Assembly (NCBI GenBank): GCA_035708205.1
Contig: DASSSY010000006.1
Location: 434,001-498,000 of the forward strand
Length of the DNA stretch: 64,000 nucleotides
Source: DASSSY01 sp035708205
GTDB taxonomy: Bacteria; Bacteroidota; Bacteroidia; Chitinophagales; Chitinophagaceae
Direction: 5' to 3'
In this document: positions 24,199 to 33,143 of the stretch, piece after piece
Position numbering within the stretch: position 1 is the first letter of the stretch
How the letters are laid out: each line of letters starts with the position of its first letter
Made by a program: the position numbers and the translations under genes
Notes under the pieces: generated by a model
What the model was told of the DNA's origin: nothing
The model's input: the letters and a program-made list of their open reading frames with translations, nothing else
The model's database searches: none

Positions 24199-24684
24199 AT
24201 GAAAAGGATGCTTTTCCTTCTTGTGCTCATTGCCATTACAGGGAGTACATTTACCTCTTGTAAATATAGTCACACTCCGGAATCGGTTGCTAAAAAATTT
24301 TTGATCAGCTTTAATCAAATGGACTTTGTTACGGCAAAATCCTTATCCACCCCGAGCACATGGGAAATCTTGAATATTATGGCAGAGGCTACTAGAGATA
24401 TTCCACAGGAAAGAAAAGAAAATTTCGCGGGACAATTCAGTGTGGACATTTTGAGCGTCAAAAAGGAATCGGACAGTACGGTTGTCGTTACCTTCAGGAC
24501 CAAGCCGAAACGGTTGCCTTTTAATCAGTTCCGGTTGCTGAAAACCTTAAACAAGGATGGCAATACCCGTTGGAAAGTGGATATTTCAACCTTGGATCTA
24601 TTAAATAGTGAAGAAAATCAGGACCAGGCACCCGATGATTTATTAAATATGGAAAACGATACGGTACAAAACCGGGATGAATAA
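24199..24684 (+). CDS. DUF4878-like lipoprotein
   Basis: A 161-residue predicted lipoprotein. The signal sequence MKRMLFLLVLIAITGSTFTS is followed directly by the lipobox Cys of FTSC. The mature part begins TPESVAKKFLISFNQMDFVTAKSLST, resembling DUF4878 and related NTF2-like domains, and ends in an acidic tail. Its role is unknown. The start at 24199 is preferred to TTG 24196. It probably shares a transcript with yqgE. Confidence 0.75.
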   Translation: MKRMLFLLVLIAITGSTFTSCKYSHTPESVAKKFLISFNQMDFVTAKSLSTPSTWEILNIMAEATRDIPQERKENFAGQFSVDILSVKKESDSTVVVTFRTKPKRLPFNQFRLLKTLNKDGNTRWKVDISTLDLLNSEENQDQAPDDLLNMENDTVQNRDE

Positions 24685-24738
24685 CCGCAAGTTCCGGTTA
24701 ATGATTGTTTTTTGACCATGATTTTTATAAATTATGCT

Positions 24739-24746
24739 TAGATTTG
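24739..24746 (+). promoter_or_regulatory. -7 promoter box of metK
   Basis: TAGATTTG matches TAnnTTTG and lies 24 nt before the metK ATG. A TTTG at 24711-24714 is 24 nt upstream, slightly longer than the usual spacing. No SAM riboswitch-like structure is apparent in the short leader. Confidence 0.5.
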
Positions 24747-24770
24747 GCCTCTTAATTTCAAATTTTATTT

Positions 24771-26060
24771 ATGTCCTACTTTTTCACTTCAGAATCCGTT
24801 TCTGAAGGTCATCCGGATAAAGTTGCCGATCAGATTTCGGACGCGCTCATTGATAATTTTCTGGCTTTTGATCCTCAGTCAAAAGTGGCTTGCGAAACAT
24901 TGGTCACTACCGGCCAGGTTATTTTAGCCGGAGAAGTGAAATCGCAGGCTTATCTTGATGTTCAGGGTATCGCCAGGGAAGTCATCCGCAAGATCGGCTA
25001 TACTAAAAGCGAATATATGTTTGAAGCTAACTCCTGTGGTGTGCTGTCCGCCATTCACGAGCAGTCTTCTGACATCAACCAGGGGGTAGAGCGGAAAACA
25101 AAAGAAGAACAAGGCGCCGGCGACCAGGGAATGATGTTTGGCTATGCCACCAATGAAACGGCTGATTATATGCCCTTGGCTTTGGATCTGGCACATAAGT
25201 TACTGATTGAGCTGGCTGCTCTTCGCCGGGAAAACAAACAGGTAAAATATCTTCGTCCCGATGCGAAATCCCAGGTAACTTTGGAGTACGATGATCACAA
25301 CCATCCAAAGCGTATTGATACTATTGTGATTTCTACGCAGCATGATGCTTTTATTATGCCTGAAAATGATACGGCTGCTGCCCGCCAGAAAGCGGAAAAG
25401 AAGATGCTGGGCAAGATCAAAGAAGATATCGAGCAAATTCTTATTCCCCGTGTTTTAAAAAGCTATCCGCAATACCAATCTTTATTTAAAGGCAACATCC
25501 GTTATCTTGTCAACCCGACGGGAAGGTTTGAAATTGGCGGCCCTCACGGCGATACGGGTCTGACGGGCCGTAAGATCATTGTCGATACTTACGGTGGCAA
25601 AGGGGCACATGGCGGTGGTGCGTTTTCTGGTAAAGATCCCTCAAAAGTTGACCGTTCTGCCGCTTACGCAACACGCCATATTGCCAAGAACCTTGTTGCT
25701 GCGGGACTTTGCGATGAGGTCCTGGTGCAGGTTTCTTACGCGATTGGCGTGGTGGAGCCTATGGGTATTTACATCAATACCTATGGCACCGCTAAAGTGG
25801 ATCTGAATGACGGCGAAATTGCCAAGGTCGTTTCCCGGATTTTTGATATGCGCCCGTATTTTATCGAAAAAAGATTGAAATTACGCAGTCCTATTTATAG
25901 TGAAACCGCGGCTTACGGGCATATGGGAAGGAAAAACGAGATAGTAGCCAAAACCTTTACCAGCCCTGAAGGAAAGGTAAAGAATATCAATGTGGAACTG
26001 TTTACCTGGGAGAAGCTTGATTATGTTCCGAAGGTTAAAAAAGCCTTTAAACTGAAGTAA
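24771..26060 (+). CDS. metK: S-adenosylmethionine synthetase
   Basis: A 429-residue enzyme that makes SAM from methionine and ATP. All signatures are present: SEGHPDKVADQISDA at the N-terminus, GAGDQGMMFGYATNE, the central GGPHGDTGLTGRKIIVDTYG and the P-loop-like GGGAFSGKDPSKVDRSAAY. The length is longer than E. coli MetK (384) because of an insert near residues 140-195, seen also in other Bacteroidota. It has its own promoter box and a terminator at 26083, so it is a single-gene unit. Confidence 0.97.
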   Translation: MSYFFTSESVSEGHPDKVADQISDALIDNFLAFDPQSKVACETLVTTGQVILAGEVKSQAYLDVQGIAREVIRKIGYTKSEYMFEANSCGVLSAIHEQSSDINQGVERKTKEEQGAGDQGMMFGYATNETADYMPLALDLAHKLLIELAALRRENKQVKYLRPDAKSQVTLEYDDHNHPKRIDTIVISTQHDAFIMPENDTAAARQKAEKKMLGKIKEDIEQILIPRVLKSYPQYQSLFKGNIRYLVNPTGRFEIGGPHGDTGLTGRKIIVDTYGGKGAHGGGAFSGKDPSKVDRSAAYATRHIAKNLVAAGLCDEVLVQVSYAIGVVEPMGIYINTYGTAKVDLNDGEIAKVVSRIFDMRPYFIEKRLKLRSPIYSETAAYGHMGRKNEIVAKTFTSPEGKVKNINVELFTWEKLDYVPKVKKAFKLK

Positions 26061-26082
26061 AGGCCTTGATTTTTACTGACCG

Positions 26083-26116
26083 GCCGATGGAAAACTTTTC
26101 CATCGGCTATTTTTTG
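26083..26116 (+). terminator. Terminator of metK
   Basis: A perfect 12-bp stem (GCCGATGGAAAA / TTTTCCATCGGC, 1-nt centre) is followed by TATTTTTTGG. Confidence 0.9.
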
Positions 26117-26139
26117 GATAGTAGGAAATCACAGCATAC

Positions 26140-27054
26140 CTACAATTTCTTCTTCCGCGCGAAGCTCTTTTGCAAATCCTTTGTCGTTGCCCGGCTGCTG
26201 TCATGGCTATACCCTGGGGGGCCGAAGATGTACAGAAGCCGCTGATGAAAGGTCAGGCCCTTTTGATTGGCATCCTTATAAAGCTGGATCCATTCATGAA
26301 AGACCAGCCTGAAGGCATTCGGACGCTCTATTTTCTTGGTGATGCCATAGTGAATGGGTTCATACTCTTCCGCTGTCAGTTCCTTTTGAAAAGTGCCGAA
26401 CATCCTGTCCCAGATAATCAGGAACATGCCCATATTTTTGTCTAGATAACGGTCGTTGGAAGCATGATGCACCCGGTGATGAGAGGGTGTAACAAAAATG
26501 TATTCAATGAAGCGCCCCATATTCCCGATCAGCTTCGTATGTACAAAGGTACCCCAGATTTGGGTCAGGGAATACATGAATAAAATATCTATGGGGTGAA
26601 AGCCTAACAACGTGATCGGTATGAAATAGACAAACCGGTAAACCGGTTCCAGGATCGAGGAACGGAACCCTGTCGTGAAATTGAATTCTTCAGAACTGTG
26701 GTGCGTAACATGTACCGCCCAGAAAAGACGGATTTCATGATCGAACCGGTGCATCCAGTAAAAGGCGAAATCCACCAGGATGAGCAGGAATAGCCAATAG
26801 CTGATGTCCGAATATTGCCAGTGCCCAAATGTCATCTTATTGAATATTGCCTGAAGGGCAGCCAGGTAAAATAACCGGCAAAGAATATCTACGGCGGTAT
26901 TGAAAATATTGAAATAGAGGTTGATCAATGTATCTTTTACCGTGTATACGGCTTTCCTGAGATGGAAATGTGTAATGAGCAGTTCTAAGCCAATAGCCAC
27001 CAGGTACACCGGCGTCGAAAATAAAATCAATAGCTGTTCCCGTAGGCTATCCAT
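26140..27054 (-). CDS. Sterol desaturase / fatty acid hydroxylase family membrane enzyme
   Basis: A 304-residue integral membrane di-iron enzyme. Histidine clusters that bind iron are MHRFDHE (H-x3-H), VTHHSSE (H-x2-HH type) and SHHRVHHASN, with about four membrane helices around them. Substrates of the family include sterols, fatty acids and carotenoids, and none can be picked out here. The start at ATG 27054 is chosen because an upstream ATG at 27078 lies in the -7 box. It lies 36 bp after the DEAD-box helicase gene on the same strand, with its own promoter box. Confidence 0.88.
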   Translation of the reverse strand: MDSLREQLLILFSTPVYLVAIGLELLITHFHLRKAVYTVKDTLINLYFNIFNTAVDILCRLFYLAALQAIFNKMTFGHWQYSDISYWLFLLILVDFAFYWMHRFDHEIRLFWAVHVTHHSSEEFNFTTGFRSSILEPVYRFVYFIPITLLGFHPIDILFMYSLTQIWGTFVHTKLIGNMGRFIEYIFVTPSHHRVHHASNDRYLDKNMGMFLIIWDRMFGTFQKELTAEEYEPIHYGITKKIERPNAFRLVFHEWIQLYKDANQKGLTFHQRLLYIFGPPGYSHDSSRATTKDLQKSFARKKKL

Positions 27055-27075
27055 TTTGTAAGAACAATTAAGGAC

Positions 27076-27083
27076 CAAAGATA
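27076..27083 (-). promoter_or_regulatory. -7 promoter box of the sterol-desaturase-like gene
   Basis: TATCTTTG on the minus strand matches TAnnTTTG, 21 nt before the ATG at 27054. It overlaps the alternative start at 27078. Confidence 0.5.
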
Positions 27084-27090
27084 CAACAAA

Positions 27091-28338
27091 CTAAGATGGT
27101 GTGTTAGGCTTAGCTTTCGGCTTTTTGCTATAGTTTTTCTTCTTGTTTTTATAAAATTTTTTCCGCCCTCTTTCCTTTTGCTCCAGCGGTTTTGATTGGT
27201 ATTCCGGCCCAGGTTGGTATCCTTCCGGAAGCGGGCATTTTTCAACTTCCCGGCCAATGAGCCGTTCAATATCGGCAAACCGTCTCTGGTCTTTCTGATT
27301 AATAAAGGTAATGGCCGTCCCGGTACGTTCTGCTCTTGCTGTACGGCCAATACGGTGTACGTAGTCTTCGGCGTCACGGGGAACATCGTAATTGATGACC
27401 AGGTCAATACCTTCTACGTCAATGCCTCGGGATAAAATATCCGTACCGACCAAAACAGAAATATGGTTATTCTTGAATTCCTGCATAAGCTGTTCCCTTT
27501 CTGCCTGGTTCAGATCAGAATGAAAGGCTTTGGAAGGAATATTGCGTTTCCTCAGCTCGGCGTAAACCTTTTTTACTTTTTCCTTACTGGAAGCGAATAA
27601 GATAACGGACTGGTATTGATTGTCTTTCAGAATGTCGCCCACAAGGTTCAGCTTTTGATCGTCATGCACTAAAAAAGCCGATTGTTTAATGCCTTCCGCC
27701 GGTTTGGAAATGGCGATGCTGATTTCGGCAGGCTGATGCAATATCTTATGGGATAAGGCCCGGATCTTGGGTGGCATGGTAGCGCTGAAACAAAGTGTTT
27801 GCCGTTTTTTCGGCAGCTTATCCACAATTTGAATAATATCGTCGAAGAAACCCATGTCCATCATCCGGTCGGCCTCATCCAGAACCAGGAATTTCAGTTT
27901 CGAAAAATCAATGCCTCCCATTTTCATTTGGGCGATTAGCCGGCCAGGGGTAGCGATGATAAGATCCACGCCCGATGTCAGGGCCTTTTTTTGTTTCATC
28001 CAGTTTTCGCCGCTTCCGCCACCGTAAATAGCCATTGATTTGACATCAATATAATAGCTGATAGCGTCGATTTGCTGATCGATCTGAATGGCCAGTTCCC
28101 TGGTGGGCACTAAAATAAGACCATGAATGCCGTCTGCCGGAAACTGCAATATCTTGTGCAGCAAAGGCAATACAAATGCCGCAGTCTTGCCCGTACCTGT
28201 CTGGGCGCAGGCAATAAGGTCCCTGTTCTCTAAAATAATGGGGATGGCCTGCTCCTGAATAGGACTGGGATGATTAAAGCCCATAGCATGAATGCCGTGT
28301 AATAAGTCTTCGTCTAAATTGAGTTCGTCGAATGTCAT
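27091..28338 (-). CDS. DEAD-box RNA helicase, RhlE-like
   Basis: A 415-residue ATP-dependent RNA helicase. The Q-motif FNHPSPIQEQAI, motif I AQTGTGKT, PTRELA, TPGRL, motif II DEADRMMDMG, motif III SAT and the C-terminal motif HRIGRTARAERTG are all present. A basic tail rich in Lys ends the protein. It unwinds RNA in the cytoplasm, probably in ribosome assembly or RNA turnover. The start at ATG 28338 removes a poorly conserved 22-residue lead and agrees with the -7 box at 28378-28385. Confidence 0.95.
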   Translation of the reverse strand: MTFDELNLDEDLLHGIHAMGFNHPSPIQEQAIPIILENRDLIACAQTGTGKTAAFVLPLLHKILQFPADGIHGLILVPTRELAIQIDQQIDAISYYIDVKSMAIYGGGSGENWMKQKKALTSGVDLIIATPGRLIAQMKMGGIDFSKLKFLVLDEADRMMDMGFFDDIIQIVDKLPKKRQTLCFSATMPPKIRALSHKILHQPAEISIAISKPAEGIKQSAFLVHDDQKLNLVGDILKDNQYQSVILFASSKEKVKKVYAELRKRNIPSKAFHSDLNQAEREQLMQEFKNNHISVLVGTDILSRGIDVEGIDLVINYDVPRDAEDYVHRIGRTARAERTGTAITFINQKDQRRFADIERLIGREVEKCPLPEGYQPGPEYQSKPLEQKERGRKKFYKNKKKNYSKKPKAKPNTPS

Positions 28339-28377
28339 GTGTTGGATAATATTAAGGTACAGATGCCCTCGTTTTGG

Positions 28378-28385
28378 CAAAGATA
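28378..28385 (-). promoter_or_regulatory. -7 promoter box of the DEAD-box helicase gene
   Basis: TATCTTTG on the minus strand matches TAnnTTTG, 39 nt before the ATG at 28338. Confidence 0.5.
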
Positions 28386-28579
28386 TTGCAATTATTTGTA
28401 GCATTTTACAGAGATGTTATGATAGCCATAAATTAGATATGGCAATATGAGCCGATATTTTTTACCTTGCCGCCTTTTGAACAATAAAGAACATGAACAG
28501 GCCGTTTTATGGGCTTTATCTTGGCTTTTACTTTCTGTGAAAAGTCATGGATCACGCCGGCGTGGCGTTTTTTTTTGTG

Positions 28580-28587
28580 TATATTTG
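28580..28587 (+). promoter_or_regulatory. -7 promoter box abutting the 28597 gene
   Basis: TATATTTG matches TAnnTTTG and ends 9 nt before the ATG, so the transcript leader would be very short. Confidence 0.45.
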
Positions 28588-28596
28588 TAGAACGAA

Positions 28597-29250
28597 ATGA
28601 GAAATCTGAAAGTTGTTATTTGGACGGGCCTAATGGTCTTCATGGTTTTTGTACAAACAAAAAGCCGGGCGCAGTTTTTTGCCCAGAAAGAAAGGCTGGT
28701 AGAAGTGTCGGGTATTGTTGTCACTTCCGACAGTACGCAATATGTGCCCAATGTGGTCATTTCCGTTTTGCATCAGAACAGGGGTGTCATGTCCAATGAA
28801 TCCGGTATTTTTTCGTTGGTTTGTCATCCAGGCGATACTTTGTCCTTTGCTTCCGTTGGCTATCGTACCAGCCGTTTTGTTTTGCCGGCCGGTTATTCGG
28901 GGCAATATTACAACCGGGTTCAATTGATGCAACAGGATACCTTTTTCCTGCCCGAAACGACTATTCACGCCTTGCCCACCGGGAAAGAATTTGTTTATGC
29001 CTTCAAATATTGGCCGGTAGAGCCAAGTATCGAAGACATGGCCCTGGCCCGTTTTTCAAAAGGACAGATGAGTTATCTGCAGGCGACCATACCCATGAAC
29101 GGCGCTGAAAATTCTTCCTATTATCAACAGCAGCAGGCTATCAACGGTCAATATTACGGCCAGGTAAGGAACGGTGTAGGATTATTGAGCCCCTTAAGCT
29201 GGAAACAGTTCTTCGACGCCTGGAAACGGGGTGATTTTAGGAAGAAATAA
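28597..29250 (+). CDS. Secreted protein with carboxypeptidase-regulatory-like (CarboxypepD_reg) domain
   Basis: A 217-residue exported protein. The signal peptide (MRNLKVVIWTGLMVFMVFVQ, cleaved after RAQ) precedes a beta-sandwich of the carboxypeptidase-regulatory-like type: VSGIVVTSDSTQYVPNVVIS, then GVMSNESGIFSLVCHPGDTL and FASVGYRTSRF, the pattern seen at the N-terminus of SusC-like and TonB-linked proteins. The rest has no recognised domain. There is no TonB-dependent receptor attached, so this is a stand-alone domain protein. Function unknown. Confidence 0.78.
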   Translation: MRNLKVVIWTGLMVFMVFVQTKSRAQFFAQKERLVEVSGIVVTSDSTQYVPNVVISVLHQNRGVMSNESGIFSLVCHPGDTLSFASVGYRTSRFVLPAGYSGQYYNRVQLMQQDTFFLPETTIHALPTGKEFVYAFKYWPVEPSIEDMALARFSKGQMSYLQATIPMNGAENSSYYQQQQAINGQYYGQVRNGVGLLSPLSWKQFFDAWKRGDFRKK

Positions 29251-29284
29251 TAATATGGATAAATTATTATTTGGACTAAATCCT

Positions 29285-29292
29285 TATATTTG
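29285..29292 (+). promoter_or_regulatory. -7 promoter box of the DUF4920 gene
   Basis: TATATTTG matches TAnnTTTG and lies 36 nt before the ATG at 29329. Confidence 0.45.
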
Positions 29293-29328
29293 TACCGTTT
29301 GATTCCAAATCTCTAAAACTAGTTATTG

Positions 29329-29796
29329 ATGAAAAAGATAATTTTAGCCTCCTGCCTGATGCTGGGCTTTATGTCGGCGAGTGCTCAAACTGCCGCTGAG
29401 CCAAAGGTTTATGGCGAAGCATTTGAGCAGGCGCAACTGTTGTCTCCCGGAAGATTACCGATAGCGATGAAAGACAGCGAGAAATTAAGGGCGGTGGCCG
29501 TAACCGGATATGTCACTGAAGTCTGCCAGAAAGAAGGTTGCTGGCTGAAGATGACCACCCAAAAAGGCAGCCAGGATGAGATCTTTGTGAAAATGAAGGA
29601 CCATGCCTTTCTTCTGCCAAAAGATATTGCCGGAAAGCGTGCTGTCGTGTTCGGGACAGTGGAGAAAAAGGAGCAAAGTGTAGCCGAGCAGCAGCATTAC
29701 CTAGAAGATGCCGGTGCTTCAAAGCAAGAGATTGATGCCATTAAAGCACCCAAAGCAACTTTTGTGCTGGTGGCCACCGGCGTGGAAGTTTATTAG
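29329..29796 (+). CDS. DUF4920 family secreted protein
   Basis: A 155-residue exported protein. The signal peptide MKKIILASCLMLGFMSASAQ is followed by an OB-fold-like domain with the DUF4920 pattern: VYGEAFEQAQLLSPGRLP, GYVTEVCQKEGCWLKMTT with a Cys pair (C-x4-C), then VFGTVEKKEQSVAEQQHY. The function of the family is unknown. The conserved Cys pair followed by Trp could bind metal, which is speculative. It is a single-gene unit with promoter and terminator. Confidence 0.82.
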   Translation: MKKIILASCLMLGFMSASAQTAAEPKVYGEAFEQAQLLSPGRLPIAMKDSEKLRAVAVTGYVTEVCQKEGCWLKMTTQKGSQDEIFVKMKDHAFLLPKDIAGKRAVVFGTVEKKEQSVAEQQHYLEDAGASKQEIDAIKAPKATFVLVATGVEVY

Positions 29797-29817
29797 CTTA
29801 TGATATTGCCGGCAAGA

Positions 29818-29850
29818 AGCAGGTAGGGCCGTTCCAACCTGCTTTTTTTT
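29818..29850 (+). terminator. Terminator of the DUF4920 gene
   Basis: A 7-bp stem (AGCAGGT / ACCTGCT, 12-nt loop) is followed by a run of eight T. Confidence 0.85.
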
Positions 29851-29932
29851 ATTGAAATAATTCGTATATTGCTTTAGGTTACCGGGTTTGATCTTAAAGC
29901 GGAGCCGGTTCCATTAAAAATCATTATTGAAG

Positions 29933-31114
29933 ATGGACGCATATATTGTTTCAGGTTATCGTAGTGCGGTCGGCAAAGCAGGCAGAGGCGGCTTTAGATT
30001 TACCCGTCCCGATGTTTTGGCCCGGCAGGTGCTGCGACATATTTTAGCCGATTTTCCTCAAATTCCTCAAGAGGAGATCGACGATCTTATCGTGGGCAAT
30101 GCCATGCCGGAGGCGGAACAGGGACTGAATTTCGCGCGGCTGATTTCTTTAAGAACTTTTAATACGGATAGGATTTCCGCGATGACGGTTAATCGCTATT
30201 GCGCTTCGGGACTGGAAACAATAGCCATTGCTTCTGCCAAGATCCATGCGGGTTTGGCGGATTGTATCCTGGCGGGTGGGGCAGAGAGTATGAGCCTGAT
30301 CCCGATGGGAGGCTGGAGGGTGGTTCCCGATGTGGATGTAGCGTTGGAACATCCCGATTATTATTGGGGAATGGGATTGACCGCGGAAGCGGTGGCGCAG
30401 GAATACCGTATCAGCCGTGAAGAGCAGGACCAGTTTTCCTTAAGCTCTCATCAGAAAGCCCTGAAGGCCCTGGCAGACCATAAATTTGACCGGCAGATCG
30501 TGCCGATAGAAATAGTTGAAAATTATTATGAGGCGGAAACGCAAGCTAAAGAAGGCCGGACATTTACGGTTTCGGTTGATGAAGGACCAAGATCGGATAC
30601 TTCCCTGGAAGTTTTGGCAAAGCTGAAGCCGGTATTTGCCGCCGGTGGCAGTGTTACGGCGGGGAACAGTTCCCAAACCAGCGATGGCGCGGCGTTTGTA
30701 ATGGTAGTTAGCGAAGCTTTTTTGAAACGGCATAATCTAAAGCCTATGGGCCGCCTAGTTGGTTTCGCAACGGCCGGGGTGCCGCCACGGGTTATGGGTA
30801 TCGGGCCGATAGAGGCCGTACCGAAAGTCCTGAAACAATCAAATATGGGTCTGAACGACATGAGCCTGATTGAACTGAATGAAGCGTTTGCCTCTCAGTC
30901 CTGCGCCGTTATCCGGGAGCTGGGGTTGAATCCCGATATCGTTAACGTCAATGGGGGAGCGATTGCTTTGGGACACCCCTTGGGATGCACCGGTGCGAAG
31001 CTAACCGTCCAGGTTTTGGACGAGCTGGCGATAAGACGGCAAAAATATGGCTTGGTCACCATGTGTGTGGGTATGGGCCAGGGCGCCGCAGGCATTATTG
31101 AAAGGCTGGATTAA
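29933..31114 (+). CDS. Acetyl-CoA acyltransferase (thiolase, FadA type)
   Basis: A 393-residue thiolase that cleaves 3-ketoacyl-CoA in beta-oxidation, or makes acetoacetyl-CoA in reverse. Nucleophile Cys90 lies in VNRYCASGLET, His348 in GGAIALGHPLGCTGAK and Cys378 in TMCVGMGQGAAG. The gene is not next to a 3-hydroxyacyl-CoA dehydrogenase (fadB), which is usual for the pathway. A likely beta-oxidation enzyme, with substrate chain length unknown. The start at ATG 29933 is chosen over TTG 29927. Confidence 0.93.
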   Translation: MDAYIVSGYRSAVGKAGRGGFRFTRPDVLARQVLRHILADFPQIPQEEIDDLIVGNAMPEAEQGLNFARLISLRTFNTDRISAMTVNRYCASGLETIAIASAKIHAGLADCILAGGAESMSLIPMGGWRVVPDVDVALEHPDYYWGMGLTAEAVAQEYRISREEQDQFSLSSHQKALKALADHKFDRQIVPIEIVENYYEAETQAKEGRTFTVSVDEGPRSDTSLEVLAKLKPVFAAGGSVTAGNSSQTSDGAAFVMVVSEAFLKRHNLKPMGRLVGFATAGVPPRVMGIGPIEAVPKVLKQSNMGLNDMSLIELNEAFASQSCAVIRELGLNPDIVNVNGGAIALGHPLGCTGAKLTVQVLDELAIRRQKYGLVTMCVGMGQGAAGIIERLD

Positions 31115-31152
31115 TGCTTCGGCCAGGGAGGGATGCATAAAAACCTGTTTCC

Positions 31153-31974
31153 ATGAAAAAAGTATTTTGTATTGTCTTCTTTTTGTTTTGCCCAGGCGTT
31201 GGCTTATTTGCCCAACATCCCGTTTTATCGCAGTTTCAGCCATGCCTGTCGATTTTTATGGGCGGAGATTTTTTTTCCAACGGGATTAATGCTTCAGAAA
31301 AGATATCGCCGTATAAAAGGAATGATTTGTCGCAATTATTGACAGGGTTTTCACTAACCAACAAGTTTCATTCTGAGAACGGTTTTATCCTGGAAACCGG
31401 GATATGTTATTCGAATTTCACAACCTCTGATTTTAATGTCATTGCATTCAATGTGAGCCTGAACGGGCCACCGGTCAGTATTTCCCTGCCGGTGGCATTT
31501 GAAGGTTTAACGATTCCGGTTTTGATCGGAAAAGAACACTATTTTGATAATAATGTTTGTTCATGGTCTTTATTTGGAGGGTTTTCGGCCGGTATTCTGA
31601 TGTTGACGGGTTTTGAGGACGGCACATTTGATGGCTTGCATCAGCAAAGTATTGATCAGGATGGTTCGTCGTTTCAACATGCTTTTTATTTGTCGGCAAA
31701 TGCAGTTCTGGAAGTACACCCCTTTCAACGACGGCTATCCGGTTTGGGCATTGGCTTATTGGCGGGTGTTCAGGTTAACAAAACGCGATTTCCAGATTCT
31801 TATACTATTATTGTCAAAAGCGCATCCGGAACGGAAAGTCTACCATTTGTTGTGGATATCCATCCACGCCAGGCCTTTAATGTCAGTTTGGTTTGCAGCT
31901 ATACTTTTTTTCAGCAAAAGACATTTAAAAATAAGCGCCTGAAAAAAATAAATCCCTTTAGCTGTCCGGAATAG
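31153..31974 (+). CDS. Secreted protein, probable outer-membrane beta-barrel, unknown function
   Basis: A 273-residue protein with a signal peptide (MKKVFCIVFFLFCPGVGLFA). The body has alternating strands (FILETGICYSNF, WSLFGGFSAGILML, LGIGLLAGVQV, FNVSLVCSYTFF) of the kind seen in porin-family outer-membrane proteins of Bacteroidota. I do not recognise a family. The last residues are basic (KNKRLKKINP) and do not look like a T9SS signal. It follows the thiolase by 38 bp but probably has no functional link to it. Confidence 0.6.
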   Translation: MKKVFCIVFFLFCPGVGLFAQHPVLSQFQPCLSIFMGGDFFSNGINASEKISPYKRNDLSQLLTGFSLTNKFHSENGFILETGICYSNFTTSDFNVIAFNVSLNGPPVSISLPVAFEGLTIPVLIGKEHYFDNNVCSWSLFGGFSAGILMLTGFEDGTFDGLHQQSIDQDGSSFQHAFYLSANAVLEVHPFQRRLSGLGIGLLAGVQVNKTRFPDSYTIIVKSASGTESLPFVVDIHPRQAFNVSLVCSYTFFQQKTFKNKRLKKINPFSCPE

Positions 31975-32093
31975 AAACCGGTTTTGATCCTACGGAAGAA
32001 GCGTCAAAAGCTATCCGGAATAAAAATTCTTTTCTTCAGTGATTATGCCCAGGCCGCTACGAGGTTAAGGGAAGTAAGCCGAGAGTCAAATCT

Positions 32094-32133
32094 AAAACAG
32101 CCTGTCTTTCATTAAAAGGACAGGCTGTTTTTG
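32094..32133. terminator. Bidirectional terminator between 31974 and 32150
   Basis: A perfect 13-bp stem, AAAACAGCCTGTC / GACAGGCTGTTTT, with a 12-nt loop lies between two convergent genes. It has a T-run on both strands and so can stop transcripts from either side. Confidence 0.85.
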
Positions 32134-32149
32134 TGTGATCGTGATGTTT

Positions 32150-32575
32150 TTATTCGGTTTTTTCCGTTTTTACCGGGACAGAACGCCGTGCTTGCCGGTT
32201 GCGCATATTAGCCAGTCGTTCTTTTTTTGCCGCATCCAATTTTTGGATCTGGTCTTTATCTAAGAGCGAATTGATCTGTTTTTCAGTTTCTTCTCTTTGT
32301 GCCATACGTTCTTTGTGCGCTATGGCCTCTTTCAGGTAAATAGCTTCCGCGTTTTGCTTTTGCTTATCCGTAAGGGTAACGATTTTATCCAGACGCTGAA
32401 CTTTTAGTCTGGCCATGTCTTCAGGCGTCCTATTGGCGCGCTGGATTTTCCGGGTTTCTAATCTTTGAGAAGTGGCCTGGCGGTTGACAGTGGTTTGGGG
32501 AATGGTCTTATTTTGGGCAAATCCGCCGGTAGCTGCTACAGCAAGTACCACAGCGCTTAAAAGGATTTTTTTCAT
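32150..32575 (-). CDS. Small secreted helical protein (Spy/DUF4890-like)
   Basis: A 141-residue exported protein with a signal peptide (MKKILLSAVVLAVAATGGFA). The mature part is almost wholly helical and very rich in Lys, Arg, Glu and Gln, with pattern TPEDMARLKVQRLDKIVTLT and KQKQNAEAIYLKEAIAHKERM. This resembles DUF4890 or Spy/CpxP-type periplasmic chaperones (LTxxQ repeats). The closest match is uncertain. It is convergent with the barrel-like gene, and a 13-bp hairpin separates them. Confidence 0.7.
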   Translation of the reverse strand: MKKILLSAVVLAVAATGGFAQNKTIPQTTVNRQATSQRLETRKIQRANRTPEDMARLKVQRLDKIVTLTDKQKQNAEAIYLKEAIAHKERMAQREETEKQINSLLDKDQIQKLDAAKKERLANMRNRQARRSVPVKTEKTE

Positions 32576-32631
32576 CTTTTAAAAGTTTTGTTGTTGCTGT
32601 TATGACAAAATTTTTTGAGAAGGGTTTAATG

Positions 32632-33129
32632 CTATTCTAAATAAGCGCCGGTGAGCTGGTTGTCCTTAAAAGTCACGGTGATGTGATCTTGGAGCGTTGT
32701 GGATACCGATTGACCAATAATATCGGGCGCAATAGGAAAATTTTTATGATGCCTGTTGACCAGTACGGCGATTTCTATTTTCGAAGGTTGCTGTTTCAAA
32801 AGGGGCGCTAAAGCATACATTAATGTTTTTCCTGAATTAGCCACATCATCCACCAAAACAACAGGCTTGGCTTTCAGGCTATTACCAATGGCGAGGTCCT
32901 CGTTCTTTTCCGGATGAGCCTTGTCCATGACCATCTTATGCAAATGGATTTTTAACGGGCTAATGATTTCCAGGTGTCTTAACAGGTTTTGGGCAAGAAT
33001 ATATCCTGCTTCCGCAATGCCTACAATGAAGATCTCCTTTTCATTGTGGTTTTGCTCCCAGATTTCATAAGCCATTCTTTTGAGCTTCTGTTCAATTTGC
33101 CGGCTATTGAGTAAGGCTATTTTATTCAT
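32632..33129 (-). CDS. PyrR-like phosphoribosyltransferase
   Basis: A 165-residue PRTase-fold protein. The PRPP-binding loop reads VVLVDDVANSGKTL, and the N-terminal region FIVGIAEAGYILAQNLL fits the hood and PPi loop of the family. Members act as uracil phosphoribosyltransferase or as pyrimidine attenuator PyrR, and in Bacteroidota are often annotated only as phosphoribosyltransferase. No pyrimidine genes are nearby. It is 14 bp after the FtsX-type permease gene, so co-transcribed. Confidence 0.85.
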   Translation of the reverse strand: MNKIALLNSRQIEQKLKRMAYEIWEQNHNEKEIFIVGIAEAGYILAQNLLRHLEIISPLKIHLHKMVMDKAHPEKNEDLAIGNSLKAKPVVLVDDVANSGKTLMYALAPLLKQQPSKIEIAVLVNRHHKNFPIAPDIIGQSVSTTLQDHITVTFKDNQLTGAYLE

Positions 33130-33143
33130 TTCATTTTATTTTA

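Noticed and set aside
24700..24770. SAM riboswitch upstream of metK
   Set aside because: The interval is short, with a clear promoter box and no hairpin set of the known SAM riboswitch classes.
27055..27078. Longer start for the sterol-desaturase-like gene
   Set aside because: The ATG at 27078 lies within the TATCTTTG box; the ATG at 27054 is better placed.
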